A DNA stretch of 58,124 bases from UBA6115 sp012514225 (GCA_036756425.1 DAIOLC010000008.1:1-58124); one strand, 5' to 3'; shown: positions 8,233-16,763, numbered from the stretch's first letter. The notes: generated by a model not told the origin, from the sequence alone. A program made the numbers and translations.

Positions 8233-8286
8233 GAACGGCGCGCCTCAATACCGCGTCCGACAGGACGCGCGGTCAGCGGCGTACGG

Positions 8287-9540
8287 TCAGCCGATGAAGC
8301 GCGGCAGCGTGGAGCCGCCGAAGGGCATGGCCAGCACGCGGGCGTCCGCCCCCAGCATCCCGAAAGCTTCGTCCAGCGCTTCCTGCACGGTGGCGAAGGG
8401 CGTCATAAACAGCGTGCGGACAAAGGCCGGGTCCATCTGGCTGACCAGGAAAATCCGCGCTTTTTCCAGAACCATGGCGATGGCGGCCGCCTTGTGCCCG
8501 CCCAGGCGGAAGTCGCGGTTGACCCTTTCAATCAGTTCCCCGGGTTCCCGGGCCTCGCGCATCCAGCTGGCGAACGTGTCCTCCCCCAGGCCTTCGCGGC
8601 AGGAACCGATGAGGACGATGATGCCGCCATCCCGGACCGCGTGCTGGGCGTTGTCCAGGGCTTTCTGGGTCTGGTAGAGGTTCAGGTCCTTCGGCGCGCC
8701 GCCCTGGGAGACCAGCACGATGTCCGCAAGCCGCGGGATTGTTTTGAGATAGAAGGTATCCAGGAACGCGCAGCCCGCCCGGTGGGCTGACACCGCATCC
8801 CCAGCGACCGCGCATACCACCCGCTTGTGCTCGTCCAGCACCACGTTGAGGATGAAGTCGATTCCCAGCATCGCGGCGGCTTCCTCGATATCCTCCCGGA
8901 TGGGGTTGCCTTCCAGCGCGCCTGCCCGGGCGGCTTCCTGCACCATCATCCGGTGGTTGGCCTGAATGGCTTCGGCGGTCGAAACGCCAGGCATGAGCGC
9001 CTTCGACCCGCCGGAATAGCCTGCGAAATAATGGTATTCGATGTTGCCCAGGCAGACCCGCCGGTCCGCCTGCGCCACCTGCCGGTCGAAATCCGCGGGC
9101 GTTCCGCGCTTTGTGACCCCATAGCGCACGACGTCCTCCGGGTCCGAATCGACGACCCGGATTTCCTCCCAGGCCTGGGCGCCAGCGAGCTTCCTGCGCT
9201 CCTCTAAAGTATGGGGACGGTGGATACCCAGGCCCAGTACCAGGACGATATCTTCCTTTTTAACGCCCGCCGCGTACAGCTCTTCCAGGATCAACGGCAT
9301 CACCAGGGCGGTGGGCATGGGGCGCGTGACGTCGCTGGACACGATTGCCACTGTTTCCCCCGGTTTCACGATGTCCCGGAGCCTGGGGCTGCCGATGGGG
9401 TTGTGCAGCGCCCGCCGTACCTCCTCCTGCCCTGTCAGGCCGATTTCAACCCGGTTGTGCTCCAGCACGCCCAGGAGGTTCCCCTCCGGCAGGCTGACCT
9501 CCTGGCTGCCTTCGTTGAAACCGAAACTCAACTTCTTCAT
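8287..9540 (-). CDS. Nickel-pincer racemase, LarA family
   Basis: This 417-residue protein carries the LarA (DUF2088) pattern: S-S-D70-V-T-R73-P, G-L-G-I-H107-R-P-H, G-N-I-E-Y-H170-Y-F-A-G-Y-S-G-G-S-K180-A-L-M-P-G, and H196. These correspond to the Asp, Arg, His and pincer-bearing Lys of lactate racemase. LarA interconverts L- and D-lactate using a nickel-pincer nucleotide made by LarB, LarC and LarE, none of which is in the window. LarA homologues also act on other 2-hydroxyacids, so the substrate is open. An AAAGGGA precedes the ATG. It lies between a cupin gene (after a 419-base gap) and the Fe-alcohol dehydrogenase. Confidence 0.9.
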   Translation of the reverse strand: MKKLSFGFNEGSQEVSLPEGNLLGVLEHNRVEIGLTGQEEVRRALHNPIGSPRLRDIVKPGETVAIVSSDVTRPMPTALVMPLILEELYAAGVKKEDIVLVLGLGIHRPHTLEERRKLAGAQAWEEIRVVDSDPEDVVRYGVTKRGTPADFDRQVAQADRRVCLGNIEYHYFAGYSGGSKALMPGVSTAEAIQANHRMMVQEAARAGALEGNPIREDIEEAAAMLGIDFILNVVLDEHKRVVCAVAGDAVSAHRAGCAFLDTFYLKTIPRLADIVLVSQGGAPKDLNLYQTQKALDNAQHAVRDGGIIVLIGSCREGLGEDTFASWMREAREPGELIERVNRDFRLGGHKAAAIAMVLEKARIFLVSQMDPAFVRTLFMTPFATVQEALDEAFGMLGADARVLAMPFGGSTLPRFIG

Positions 9541-9959
9541 TTTTCGTCCCTTTCAAACCGTCCGCGCCGATGCGGCATGTTTGCCTATGAACGCCCCGGC
9601 GGCAGCGGGAAGCAGTTCCATATCCCAACCAGAGTATATCACTTTCCGGAGGCTGTTTCTTCCCGGTTCCAGGCGGACTGGAGGGCGGCGCGCTCCCGCC
9701 GTGCCGGGCGGAGGCGCCGCGCCTGGATTTTCGGCTCATTTCACACGGGCGCGCGGACCATTGCGACGCCGATGGGATTGCCGTACTGCTGAACGCCTAA
9801 AACCCGGCTGTCTTGACGGCGCCGACGGTGGCCGGCGGGATGAAGAAAGCCGGGAATGACAGGGGGCAGACTCCCGCGCTTCGCGCAGGGGAGCAGGCGG
9901 AAAATGGTTTCCCGACGAATCGGAACAAAACGCCTGGCGGATGGCAAGCCGAGGGTAGT
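9541..9959. other. 419-base gap without a supportable gene
   Basis: No frame here has both a ribosome binding site and a recognisable product. On the minus strand it holds a possible extended -10 promoter for larA (9633-9641) and a GC-rich imperfect hairpin around 9868-9893 without a U-run. Two overlapping minus-strand frames end in plausible-looking short segments, which could be remnants of a decayed gene, but nothing is identifiable. Confidence 0.5.
9633..9641 (-). promoter_or_regulatory. Possible extended -10 promoter for larA
   Basis: TG-A-TATACT on the minus strand, about 95 bases before larA. The -35 region is poor, so the call rests on the extended -10 only. Confidence 0.33.
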
Positions 9960-10373
9960 TCAGGAATTCGCCTGGCTTTCCAGGAACGCTTTGGTATCCT
10001 CAATCAGCTGCGGATACCGTCCGTAGGGCGTGAGGGGCGGCACAAAGACGCACAGCAGGAACAGCGTTTTGTCCGGGCTGAGGTTGACGCACTCGTGCAC
10101 CTGACCCGAGCGCGCATGCAGCAGACCCATGGGCGGCACCTCAAATTCCTTCCCGTCGACGATGGCCTTCCCGCCGATATCGAAATAGATATACTCGTCA
10201 AACCCGTCGTGCGCGTGGCCCTGGGACATACACCCAGGGGGGACCGTCGTATGCACGATGGAGAGGCGCTTTTCGCCGGTGGTCTGGGGCGAGACGACCA
10301 GGCGGACCTCCCTGTGGGACGCCCCCTCGCCGAAGGATAAAAAAGGAAAGGCCTTCGTATCAAACAGCGTCAT
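9960..10373 (-). CDS. Single-domain cupin protein
   Basis: This 137-residue protein has the cupin motif 1 pattern (M-S-Q-G-H-A-H with D-E-Y-I-Y, then G) and a motif 2 (P-P-M-G-L-L-H then H-E-C), giving metal-binding His and Glu. Small cupins of this kind act as sugar isomerases, epimerases or sensors; nothing here fixes the substrate. GAGGAG precedes the ATG. It begins 12 bases after the transketolase C-terminal subunit gene and is the last gene of that run, so it probably serves the same pathway. A second cupin sits at the head of the same cluster (18483-18932). Confidence 0.8.
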   Translation of the reverse strand: MTLFDTKAFPFLSFGEGASHREVRLVVSPQTTGEKRLSIVHTTVPPGCMSQGHAHDGFDEYIYFDIGGKAIVDGKEFEVPPMGLLHARSGQVHECVNLSPDKTLFLLCVFVPPLTPYGRYPQLIEDTKAFLESQANS

Positions 10374-10385
10374 TTGCGGCTCCTC

Positions 10386-11381
10386 TCATTCCCCGGCATA
10401 CGGACGGGGCGGCGATTCAAGCAGGCTTTCGGACGCGCGGATGATTTCCCGCGTGGTCAGCCCGTACATCTCAAACAAATCCTTCAGCGCGCCGGACCAG
10501 CCATAGCAGTCCCTGACCCCCACAAACCGGATGGGCGTGGGCTCGTGCTGGCTGAGAAACTCGGCGATGGCCGAGCCCATCCCGCCGACGACGCTGCTGT
10601 TCTCCGCGCAGACGACCCGCCTGGTCTTTCTGGCGGATTTGAGGATGGTCTCCCCGTCCAGCGGCTTGATGGCGGTGACGTTGACGACTTCCACCGAAAC
10701 GCCGCGCGCCTCGAACTCCCTGGCGGCTTCCAGCGCGCGCGGCACCATGATGCCCGAAGCCATCAGCGAAAGGTCCTTCCCTTCCCGGAGCACCGAGGAC
10801 TTGTCCAGCTGGAAGCGATGCCCTTCCGGGACAACCCGGCCGTCGTACTCGGGCAGGTCCCCCCGGACGGACCGCAGGAACACCGGCCCCCGGCATTTGA
10901 CAATTTCCCGGAGCGCCTGCCGGAACTCGTAGGGGTCGGCGGTTTCGATGACCCGCATCCCCGGCACGGAGCGCATGATGGCGACGTCGTTGATGGACTG
11001 GTGCGTCGCCCCGGTATTCGGCGTCGTCATCCCGCTGTAGCATCCGATTAGCTTTACGTTGGCATCCGCGTATCCGACCTGGATGTAGACCTGGTCGCAG
11101 GCGCGCCGGGCCAGGAAGCAGCTGAACAGCGGAACAACCGGGATTTTCCCGCAGCGGGACAGGGCGAAGGCGAACGAAATGGCCGCCTGCTCGGCGATGC
11201 CGCAGGTGACGTACCTGTCCGGGAAGTGCTCCTTGAACCCGATCGCGTTGGTCGCCGTGCCGGTTTCCGCGTCGACGACGACGAGGTTCTCATGCTCGCG
11301 CCCCAGTTCCGCGAGGGTTTCCGAAAGGGTTGCGCGGAAACCCTTGAGGGAAGCGCCGTACATCATCAGTTTCTCGCTCAT
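10386..11381 (-). CDS. Transketolase, C-terminal subunit (split enzyme)
   Basis: The product (331 residues) covers the pyrimidine-binding and C-terminal domains of transketolase: D-A-E-T-G-T-A, G-I-A-E-Q-A-A-I with the activating Glu, G-A-T-H-Q-S-I-N-D-V-A and R-V-I-E-T-A-D-P. With the preceding gene it forms one split transketolase, which moves two-carbon ketol units between sugar phosphates. ATG 11381 overlaps the TGA of the N-terminal subunit gene (ATGA), so the two are translationally coupled. An upstream in-frame codon at 11402 is disfavoured. Split transketolases are common in sugar-specific clusters such as those for apiose or sulfoquinovose, so it may act on an unusual ketose phosphate rather than in the general pentose pathway. 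Confidence 0.92.
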   Translation of the reverse strand: MSEKLMMYGASLKGFRATLSETLAELGREHENLVVVDAETGTATNAIGFKEHFPDRYVTCGIAEQAAISFAFALSRCGKIPVVPLFSCFLARRACDQVYIQVGYADANVKLIGCYSGMTTPNTGATHQSINDVAIMRSVPGMRVIETADPYEFRQALREIVKCRGPVFLRSVRGDLPEYDGRVVPEGHRFQLDKSSVLREGKDLSLMASGIMVPRALEAAREFEARGVSVEVVNVTAIKPLDGETILKSARKTRRVVCAENSSVVGGMGSAIAEFLSQHEPTPIRFVGVRDCYGWSGALKDLFEMYGLTTREIIRASESLLESPPRPYAGE

Positions 11382-12268
11382 AATCCCAGTTCCTTCATGC
11401 ATTTCTTGTAGAGTTCCTCGTCAAGATGCCCGGCGTGCCAGTGCACCGCGTCTTCCTCCATGAAGGAAATCCCGGCGCCCTTCCTGGTATCGCAGAGGAT
11501 GACCCGCGGACAGCCGGGCGCCAGGGACGGCTCCCGGCAGCGGTCCAGCGCTTCCCGGAGGGCCCGGACGTCGTGCCCGTCCACGCGCTCCACATGCCAG
11601 CGGAAGGCTTTCCAGCGCTCCTCAAAGGGCTCCAGGTCGCAGACCTCGTAGGTGGTCGACGAAATGATGTATTTGTTGTAGTCGACGATGCAGATGAGGT
11701 TGTCCAGGCCCAGCTGGGCGCCCAGCGCGGCGCCCTCCCAGGTCTGCCCTTCGGTGCATTCGCCGTCCCCGATGAGGGCGTAGGCCCTCCGGTTCGGCTG
11801 CGCGTCGTGCTTCATGCACCAGGCGTAGCCGCAGGCGTTGCTCAGCCCCATGCCCAGCGAGCCGGTCGGCGCCTCGACGCCCGGCAGTTCCATGTTGCAG
11901 TGTTCCTGCAGCAGCTTGCCGGCCACGTTGAAATCCGTAAACAGCCTGCCCCGCTCAAAGAAACCGCGCCAGGCCATCGCGGCGTAGAGCAGCGCCGCGC
12001 AATGGCCCTTGCCAAGCACCAGCACGTCCCGCTCCGCCCACTCCGGCTCTTCCGGGCACAGGTTCAGGGCGTGCCCGTACAGCACCGCCATGATTTCCGC
12101 CGCGCTCAGCTCGCCCCCGACGTGGCTGCTGCCGGTGCCGGAGCAGAAGGTCAGGCCGATGATATCGCGCCGCAGCTGCAGCGCGAAATCCATCAATTCC
12201 GCGTCCGACAGGCGCTCCTTGTAGCGGCTGATGACCGGAATATCCACAAGGCTTCCCGTTCCAACCAT
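11378..12268 (-). CDS. Transketolase, N-terminal (TPP-binding) subunit
   Basis: The product has 296 residues and contains the thiamine diphosphate motif G-D-G-E-C-T-E-G-Q-T-W-E-G-A followed by D-N-L-I-C-I-V-D-Y-N-K. It also has G-S-L-G-M-G-L-S-N-A and the H-V-G-G-E-L-S-A-A segment expected near the substrate channel. The ATG at 12268 is chosen because its A is also the last base of the TAA of the upstream E1beta gene (TAATG), with GGAGGGG 7 bases before it; the frame extends further but into the E1 gene. It partners with the C-terminal subunit downstream, with which it overlaps by 4 bases. Coupling to the E1 genes suggests coordinated amounts of two TPP enzymes. Confidence 0.92.
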   Translation of the reverse strand: MVGTGSLVDIPVISRYKERLSDAELMDFALQLRRDIIGLTFCSGTGSSHVGGELSAAEIMAVLYGHALNLCPEEPEWAERDVLVLGKGHCAALLYAAMAWRGFFERGRLFTDFNVAGKLLQEHCNMELPGVEAPTGSLGMGLSNACGYAWCMKHDAQPNRRAYALIGDGECTEGQTWEGAALGAQLGLDNLICIVDYNKYIISSTTYEVCDLEPFEERWKAFRWHVERVDGHDVRALREALDRCREPSLAPGCPRVILCDTRKGAGISFMEEDAVHWHAGHLDEELYKKCMKELGL

Positions 12269-13263
12269 TACGACCCCTCCTTGTCGCGGTACAGCGTTTT
12301 CATCACCGCGCGGACGATTCTCGCGGCGTCGGGCACGTTGGCCTTTTCCAGGTTCCGCGCATAGGGCATGGGAATCTGGGCGGTCGTGACGCGCTCGACT
12401 GGGGCGTCCAGATACTTGAACGCGCGGCCCTGGATCCGGAACGCGAGCTCCGCCCCGAAGCCGCAAAACTCGTTGGTCTCATGTACGATGACGGCCCTCC
12501 CCGTCTTTTCCACCGAACGGACCAAGGCGTCTTCGTCCAATGGAACGATGGTCCGGGGATCGATGACCTCGGCGGATATCCCTTCCTTCGCCAGCCGGTC
12601 AGCCGCCTCCAAGGCGGGCGCGACCATGTAGGCGGTGGCGATGATGGTTGCGTCCTTGCCTTCGCGCAGCAGAGCCGCCTTTCCGAAGGGAATCGTGAAA
12701 TCCGGGTCGTCGGGTACCTCCCCGCGGGTGGCATAGAGCATCTTGTGCTCGCAGAAAACGACCGGGTTGTTATCCCGGATGGCCGTCTTCAGCAGGCCTT
12801 TCGCGTCCGCCGGCGTGGCGGGGCATACGACTTTCAAGCCGGGGATGTTGGCGAAGAGCGACTCGAAATTCTGCGCGTGCTGCGCCCCGTTGCCGCGCCC
12901 GCAGCCCTGCTGGACGCGGAGCGTGTATGGGACGGTCATCTTCCCGTTCGACATGTAGTGGATTTTCGCGGTCTGGTTGACGAGCTGGTCCATGGCGCAC
13001 ATGATGAAATCCACATACTGCAATTCCACGATGGGCCTGGCGCCGGTGATGGCCATGCCCAGCCCCGCGCCGACAAAAGCCGCCTCGGAAATGGGGGTCG
13101 ACCGGATGCGGTCGGGCCCGAACTCCTCCGGCAGGTCCAGCGTGCACCCGAACACGCCGCCGAAGCGCTCCACATCCTCGCCCATCACGAACACGCGCGG
13201 GTCCCGCCGCATCTCTTCGGCCATCGCGTCCCGAATCGCGGTCGCATACTTGATTTTAGCCAT
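12268..13263 (-). CDS. 2-oxoacid (acetoin/pyruvate-type) dehydrogenase E1 beta, copy 1
   Basis: 331 residues covering a full E1beta: G-E-D-V-E-R-F-G-G-V-F-G-C, G-A-G-L-G-M-A, Q-H-A-Q-N-F-E-S and E-V-I-D-P-R-T-I-V-P-L-D. With E1alpha it decarboxylates a 2-oxoacid or cleaves an acetoin-like diketone/ketol and passes the acyl group to lipoyl-E2. Its ATG lies inside the last codons of the E1alpha gene (8-base overlap), so the subunits are coupled. No E2 or E3 gene follows. The only E2/E3 in the window are at 29418-32138, beside a second E1 pair, so this pair may borrow them. Alternatively it may act with a non-lipoyl partner. Confidence 0.92.
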   Translation of the reverse strand: MAKIKYATAIRDAMAEEMRRDPRVFVMGEDVERFGGVFGCTLDLPEEFGPDRIRSTPISEAAFVGAGLGMAITGARPIVELQYVDFIMCAMDQLVNQTAKIHYMSNGKMTVPYTLRVQQGCGRGNGAQHAQNFESLFANIPGLKVVCPATPADAKGLLKTAIRDNNPVVFCEHKMLYATRGEVPDDPDFTIPFGKAALLREGKDATIIATAYMVAPALEAADRLAKEGISAEVIDPRTIVPLDEDALVRSVEKTGRAVIVHETNEFCGFGAELAFRIQGRAFKYLDAPVERVTTAQIPMPYARNLEKANVPDAARIVRAVMKTLYRDKEGS

Positions 13264-14236
13264 TCTGCACCTCGCTGAACACGTGCTGCATCAAAACGCC
13301 GACGTCCGGCTCCGGGGAATCCTCGGCGAACCGCACGGCCTCCTCAACCTGCGCGTCCACCCGGGCATGGATGCTGTCCATCATTTCCCGTGTCATTGTG
13401 CCGGCTTCCAGCAAGTGGCGCGACAGCCGGACGATCGGGCAGGCTTTCTTCCAGCGCTCCACCTCTTCCGTGCTTCTGTAGCCCCCGTAGGCGAAGACGT
13501 CCCCCGGCCAGTGCCCCAGCCAGCGGTAGGTCTTCGCCTCGATCAGCGACGGCCCTTCCCCTTGCCTCGCCCGCCCGACTGCCTTCCGGAACGCCGCGTC
13601 AAGCGCCAGCACGTCGTTGCCGTCGACGGTTTCGCCCGGCATCGAATAAGCGGACGCCCTTTGGGATATGTCCTGCACGGAGCAGCTTTCCATGGCCGAG
13701 GTAAACACCTGGTACTGGTTGTTCTCGCATACGAAGATGACGGGCAGCTTCCAGACGCTGGCGAGGTTCATGGACTCGTGCGTCACGCCCTCGTTCGACG
13801 CGCCTTCCCCGAAGAACGTAAAGACCACGTTGTCCGTCCTGTCGATCAATTTCAGCGTGATGGCGGCCCCGCAGGCGATGGACGTGCCGCCGGCCACGAT
13901 GCCGTTGGTGCCGAGGTTGCCGTTTTGCGGATCGAACAGGTGCATGCTCCCGCCCTTGCCCCCGCTGATTCCGGTGGCTTTGCCGAACAGCTCCGCCATC
14001 ATCCCCCTGACATCCATGCCGCCCGCGATGCAGTGCCCCAGCCCCCGGTGTGTGCTTGTGAACAGGTCGCCGGGCTTCCGGCGCAGCAGGGCCGCGCAGG
14101 CGACCGCCTCCTGCCCGATGTAGGGATGCAGCGAGCCGGTCACCCGGCCCTGGGCGTACAGTTCCTCCGCCTTTTCCTCAAACCGGCGGGAAAGCACCAT
14201 CCGCTCGTAGATTTCCAGCAGCTCCTGATGGGTCAT
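13256..14236 (-). CDS. 2-oxoacid (acetoin/pyruvate-type) dehydrogenase E1 alpha, copy 1
   Basis: 326 residues. The TPP region reads F-F-G-E-G-A-S-N-E-G then E-S-M-N-L-A-S-V-W-K-L-P-V-I-F-V-C-E-N-N. The family's usual G-D-G is thus G-E-G here, a conservative but notable change at the Mg/TPP site. The ATG at 14236 is preferred over a GTG five codons upstream because GGAGGAG sits between them at ideal spacing for the ATG. The enzyme works as an alpha2beta2 with the next gene. Sequence is close to the second E1alpha at 33128-34120 (shared E-G-P-S-L-I-E-A-K-T-Y-R-W), implying paralogy. Confidence 0.92.
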   Translation of the reverse strand: MTHQELLEIYERMVLSRRFEEKAEELYAQGRVTGSLHPYIGQEAVACAALLRRKPGDLFTSTHRGLGHCIAGGMDVRGMMAELFGKATGISGGKGGSMHLFDPQNGNLGTNGIVAGGTSIACGAAITLKLIDRTDNVVFTFFGEGASNEGVTHESMNLASVWKLPVIFVCENNQYQVFTSAMESCSVQDISQRASAYSMPGETVDGNDVLALDAAFRKAVGRARQGEGPSLIEAKTYRWLGHWPGDVFAYGGYRSTEEVERWKKACPIVRLSRHLLEAGTMTREMMDSIHARVDAQVEEAVRFAEDSPEPDVGVLMQHVFSEVQNG

Positions 14237-14253
14237 GCTCTTCTCCTCCACGC

Positions 14254-15027
14254 CTAGTCCATGACCAGGCCGCCGTTGATATCCAGGATTTCACCCGTAA
14301 TATACCTTGCGCGCCTGGAAGAAGCGAGGAACAGCGCGCCTTCCGCGATGTCCGAAGGATAGCCCAGCCCCAGGGGCACGGAGGCGATGATGCTTTCCTT
14401 CCCGTTTCCCTTCGCGCCGGGCAGGTCGGCCTGCCTGTCGATCATGGGAGTGTCGATGGGCCCGGGGCAGATGCAGTTGACGCGCACCCCGTCCTTTGCC
14501 AGCTGCACGGCGAAATGGAACGTCAGGCTGTTCATCCCGCCCTTGGACGCGATATAGGCCGGACAGGGGTTCATCCCGCCGGTTTTCGCCGCGCCCGCGG
14601 AGATGTTGACGATCGCGCCGGACTTCTGCTCCCTCATGATGAGGCCGGCAAACCTGCAGCAATTGTAGGTGCCGCTGAGGTTGACTGCGATGACCTTGTT
14701 CCAGCTGGCCATGTCGTGTTCTGGAAACTTGTCGAAGGCAATAATCCCCGCGCTGTTGACCAGCACATCCAGGGAGCCGTCCCGGCGCCTGACGTCGGCA
14801 AAGATTTCCCCGATGCGTTTTTCATCGGAGATGTCCGCCTGGCACGTTGTGATTCGGAGGCCTTCCGCCGCCAGGCTGCCGGCCAATTGCTCCAGGCCGG
14901 CATCGTCCATATCCAGGGCGGTGACCTTCGCGCCTTCCCTGCTGAATGCCGCCGCGCAGGCCTTCCCGATTCCGCTGGCCGCACCGGTGACGATGACGAC
15001 CCGATCCTGGTATTCGCCGTTATTCAT
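14254..15027 (-). CDS. SDR-family NAD(P)-dependent oxidoreductase
   Basis: 257 residues. The cofactor motif T-G-A-A-S-G-I-G is near the N-terminus. N-S-A-G (a variant of N-N-A-G), the catalytic Ser in N-I-S-A-G and Y-I-A-S-K are all present, so the active site is intact. The ATG at 15027 (M-N-N-G-E-Y) has AGGAG 8 bases upstream and is preferred over a longer frame. It ends 17 bases before E1alpha and probably oxidises a sugar or sugar-acid hydroxyl in the same pathway; the substrate is not readable. Confidence 0.9.
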   Translation of the reverse strand: MNNGEYQDRVVIVTGAASGIGKACAAAFSREGAKVTALDMDDAGLEQLAGSLAAEGLRITTCQADISDEKRIGEIFADVRRRDGSLDVLVNSAGIIAFDKFPEHDMASWNKVIAVNLSGTYNCCRFAGLIMREQKSGAIVNISAGAAKTGGMNPCPAYIASKGGMNSLTFHFAVQLAKDGVRVNCICPGPIDTPMIDRQADLPGAKGNGKESIIASVPLGLGYPSDIAEGALFLASSRRARYITGEILDINGGLVMD

Positions 15028-15075
15028 TGCCGCTGCTCCTTTCACTGACCGATCTGACATCGATTTCCCCATCGT

Positions 15076-15720
15076 CTACCTGAAACCGCGCAGCACAAAG
15101 ACCCGCTGAAACAGCCAGTCATAAGCCGGCTCAAACGCCGCGCCGTCCTGCCGGGTGACGGGGACCGCCGCAAGGCTGTCCGCGAGTACCCGCGCGGCAT
15201 CTTCGTCCGTCCGGTTTTTCAAGATTCCTTCGAGGGCTGACCGAAGGTATTCATCCGCCAGCATCTCCATCTTCTTGAGCGGCACGGCCGCGAGCAGGAG
15301 GCTTTCTTCACTGCCGCCGAACCGGCCTGTCACGTACCGGGCATACTCCCCGAAATACTCCAAGCCCTGGTCTTCGGGGTACTGGAACAGTTCCTCAACA
15401 ACCCTCTTCCTGGCGGCCTCGTCCCCGACCTGGATGCCCGCGCCCTGCGCGGCCCACGCCGCCGCGCCCACGGTCAGCACATGCAGGCCGGCCGCCTGCC
15501 CGTCCATCCTCAGCCCGTCAAGATCGGGCGGCACCATCCCGAACCGCGCGGCGACGACCCGCGCGGCCTCGTCCTGAATGCCGTACAGCCGCACCATCCC
15601 GTCCGTCACCGTGAAGCCGCCCACCGTGGCGAACGTTGCGCCGCCGCTTTCGCCCATGGCGGGAAACGCCTGAAAAACAGCCAGCAGCAGGCAGAGAACA
15701 GCCAACGCCTTACGGTTCAA
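15076..15720 (-). CDS. Secreted protein of unknown function, SurA-N-like
   Basis: 214 residues with a clear signal peptide (N-R-K then a Leu-rich core, cleavage near P-A-M-G). The start is TTG at 15718-15720. AGGAGGTG lies 9 bases upstream inside the end of the preceding gene, which it overlaps by 11 bases. The mature part begins A-T-V-G-G-F-T-V-T-D-G-M-V, resembling the N-terminal segment of SurA/PrsA-type foldases. It is then helical and Glu/Arg/Ala rich, but no peptidyl-prolyl isomerase domain follows. I do not recognise a function. A secreted product inside a cytosolic sugar operon is unexpected. It could assist an exported sugar-binding protein or simply be carried along. Confidence 0.7.
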   Translation of the reverse strand: MNRKALAVLCLLLAVFQAFPAMGESGGATFATVGGFTVTDGMVRLYGIQDEAARVVAARFGMVPPDLDGLRMDGQAAGLHVLTVGAAAWAAQGAGIQVGDEAARKRVVEELFQYPEDQGLEYFGEYARYVTGRFGGSEESLLLAAVPLKKMEMLADEYLRSALEGILKNRTDEDAARVLADSLAAVPVTRQDGAAFEPAYDWLFQRVFVLRGFR

Positions 15721-16678
15721 GCGCCGTCACCTCCTTGTCCTCCCGGTCGCTGACGCGGATGTCCAGATGCCAGTCGTAGCTTGAGCGCGCGGGAATCAGG
15801 CTGTGCTTGTCCATCAGCCGCGCGACGTCAGGCCGGTCGAACGGCGCGGTGCAGGGCTCGACGAACAGGTTGTAAATCTCCCGGAAACCGCCCTGGTTGA
15901 ACAGGACGCCCAGATACGGGACCTTGTCCTCGGGAAACGACAGTTCAAACCGCAGGCCGTCCGGGTAGGCCACACCGCAGTAGCCTTCCTGGAGCCTGTC
16001 CCTCAGGTAGAACTTCTCACAGCTGCCGTCCCACTCCCCCATCCGGCTCATATCGCGGCGCTTTCCGCCGGCGTCCGTAAAGACAGGGTAGGGGAATTCC
16101 TGCGCGTAGGCGCCGATGCTTCCGGAATTGGTGAAGACCGCCTGCGCCGTGCGGCAGTTTCCGGGAAGCATGAGCGAAACGCCCGGCTGTGCCCTGAGCA
16201 TGAAGTGCGCCGCCCAGAGGAAATCCATATCAAAAGGTGCCGGGTTCTCCGCGCGGTAGGTGATCCGCAGGGTGTGCGCGTCCACGAACTCCGCCCGCTT
16301 TGAAAAGGCGTAGGGAAGGCGGACGCCGCTGGCGCTGAACGACACGGAATCAGGCAGAAGGCGGGTTTGGAACGGGAGGTTCCAGATTTCTCCATGGTCG
16401 GTCAGTTTCACACCCTCCCAGGGGGCGTTTTCATAGTGGCAGGCGTCGATGGTCGGAAACATGTCGTCCATCCCGCTGCATTCCGCGTCCACATAACTGC
16501 CGCCGAAGGGAACGCGGCGGTACCGGGGTTCGGGCCGCTGGACCAATAGCTCCCGGTTCTCCCTTTTCCAAAAGACGGAGGCGAGCGAGGCGCCGGTTTC
16601 CGGCAGGAACACAAAGCGAAGGAGGTCGTTCTCAACCGCCACCGCTTTTTGGTCCTTGTACGCCGTCTCCAGAATCAT
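15710..16678 (-). CDS. Aldose 1-epimerase-like (galactose mutarotase fold) protein
   Basis: 322 residues with the features of the mutarotase superfamily: E-T-G-A-S-L-A-S-V near the start, E-C-S-G-M-D-D-M-F-P-T-I, then L-T-D-H-G-E-I-W carrying a likely catalytic His, and later Asp/Glu residues on a beta-sandwich pattern. It probably speeds anomer interconversion of a sugar before or after import, or recognises it. GGGAGGGG precedes the ATG. It lies 85 bases after deoC and overlaps the next gene by 11 bases. Confidence 0.8.
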   Translation of the reverse strand: MILETAYKDQKAVAVENDLLRFVFLPETGASLASVFWKRENRELLVQRPEPRYRRVPFGGSYVDAECSGMDDMFPTIDACHYENAPWEGVKLTDHGEIWNLPFQTRLLPDSVSFSASGVRLPYAFSKRAEFVDAHTLRITYRAENPAPFDMDFLWAAHFMLRAQPGVSLMLPGNCRTAQAVFTNSGSIGAYAQEFPYPVFTDAGGKRRDMSRMGEWDGSCEKFYLRDRLQEGYCGVAYPDGLRFELSFPEDKVPYLGVLFNQGGFREIYNLFVEPCTAPFDRPDVARLMDKHSLIPARSSYDWHLDIRVSDREDKEVTALEP

Positions 16679-16763
16679 TCGCCCCTCCCCCAGCCGTCAC
16701 TTCATCAAACCTCGCCTACGCGGCTTGCACCGGGCTTTCCCCGGCGGCCTGAATTATGGCTTG

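Noticed and set aside
10386..12268. Sulfoquinovose transketolase or apulose-4-phosphate transketolase
   Set aside because: Split transketolases occur in those pathways, but the partner enzymes (sulfosugar isomerase and sulfoacetaldehyde enzymes, or apiose isomerase and kinase) are not recognisable here, so the specificity is left open.
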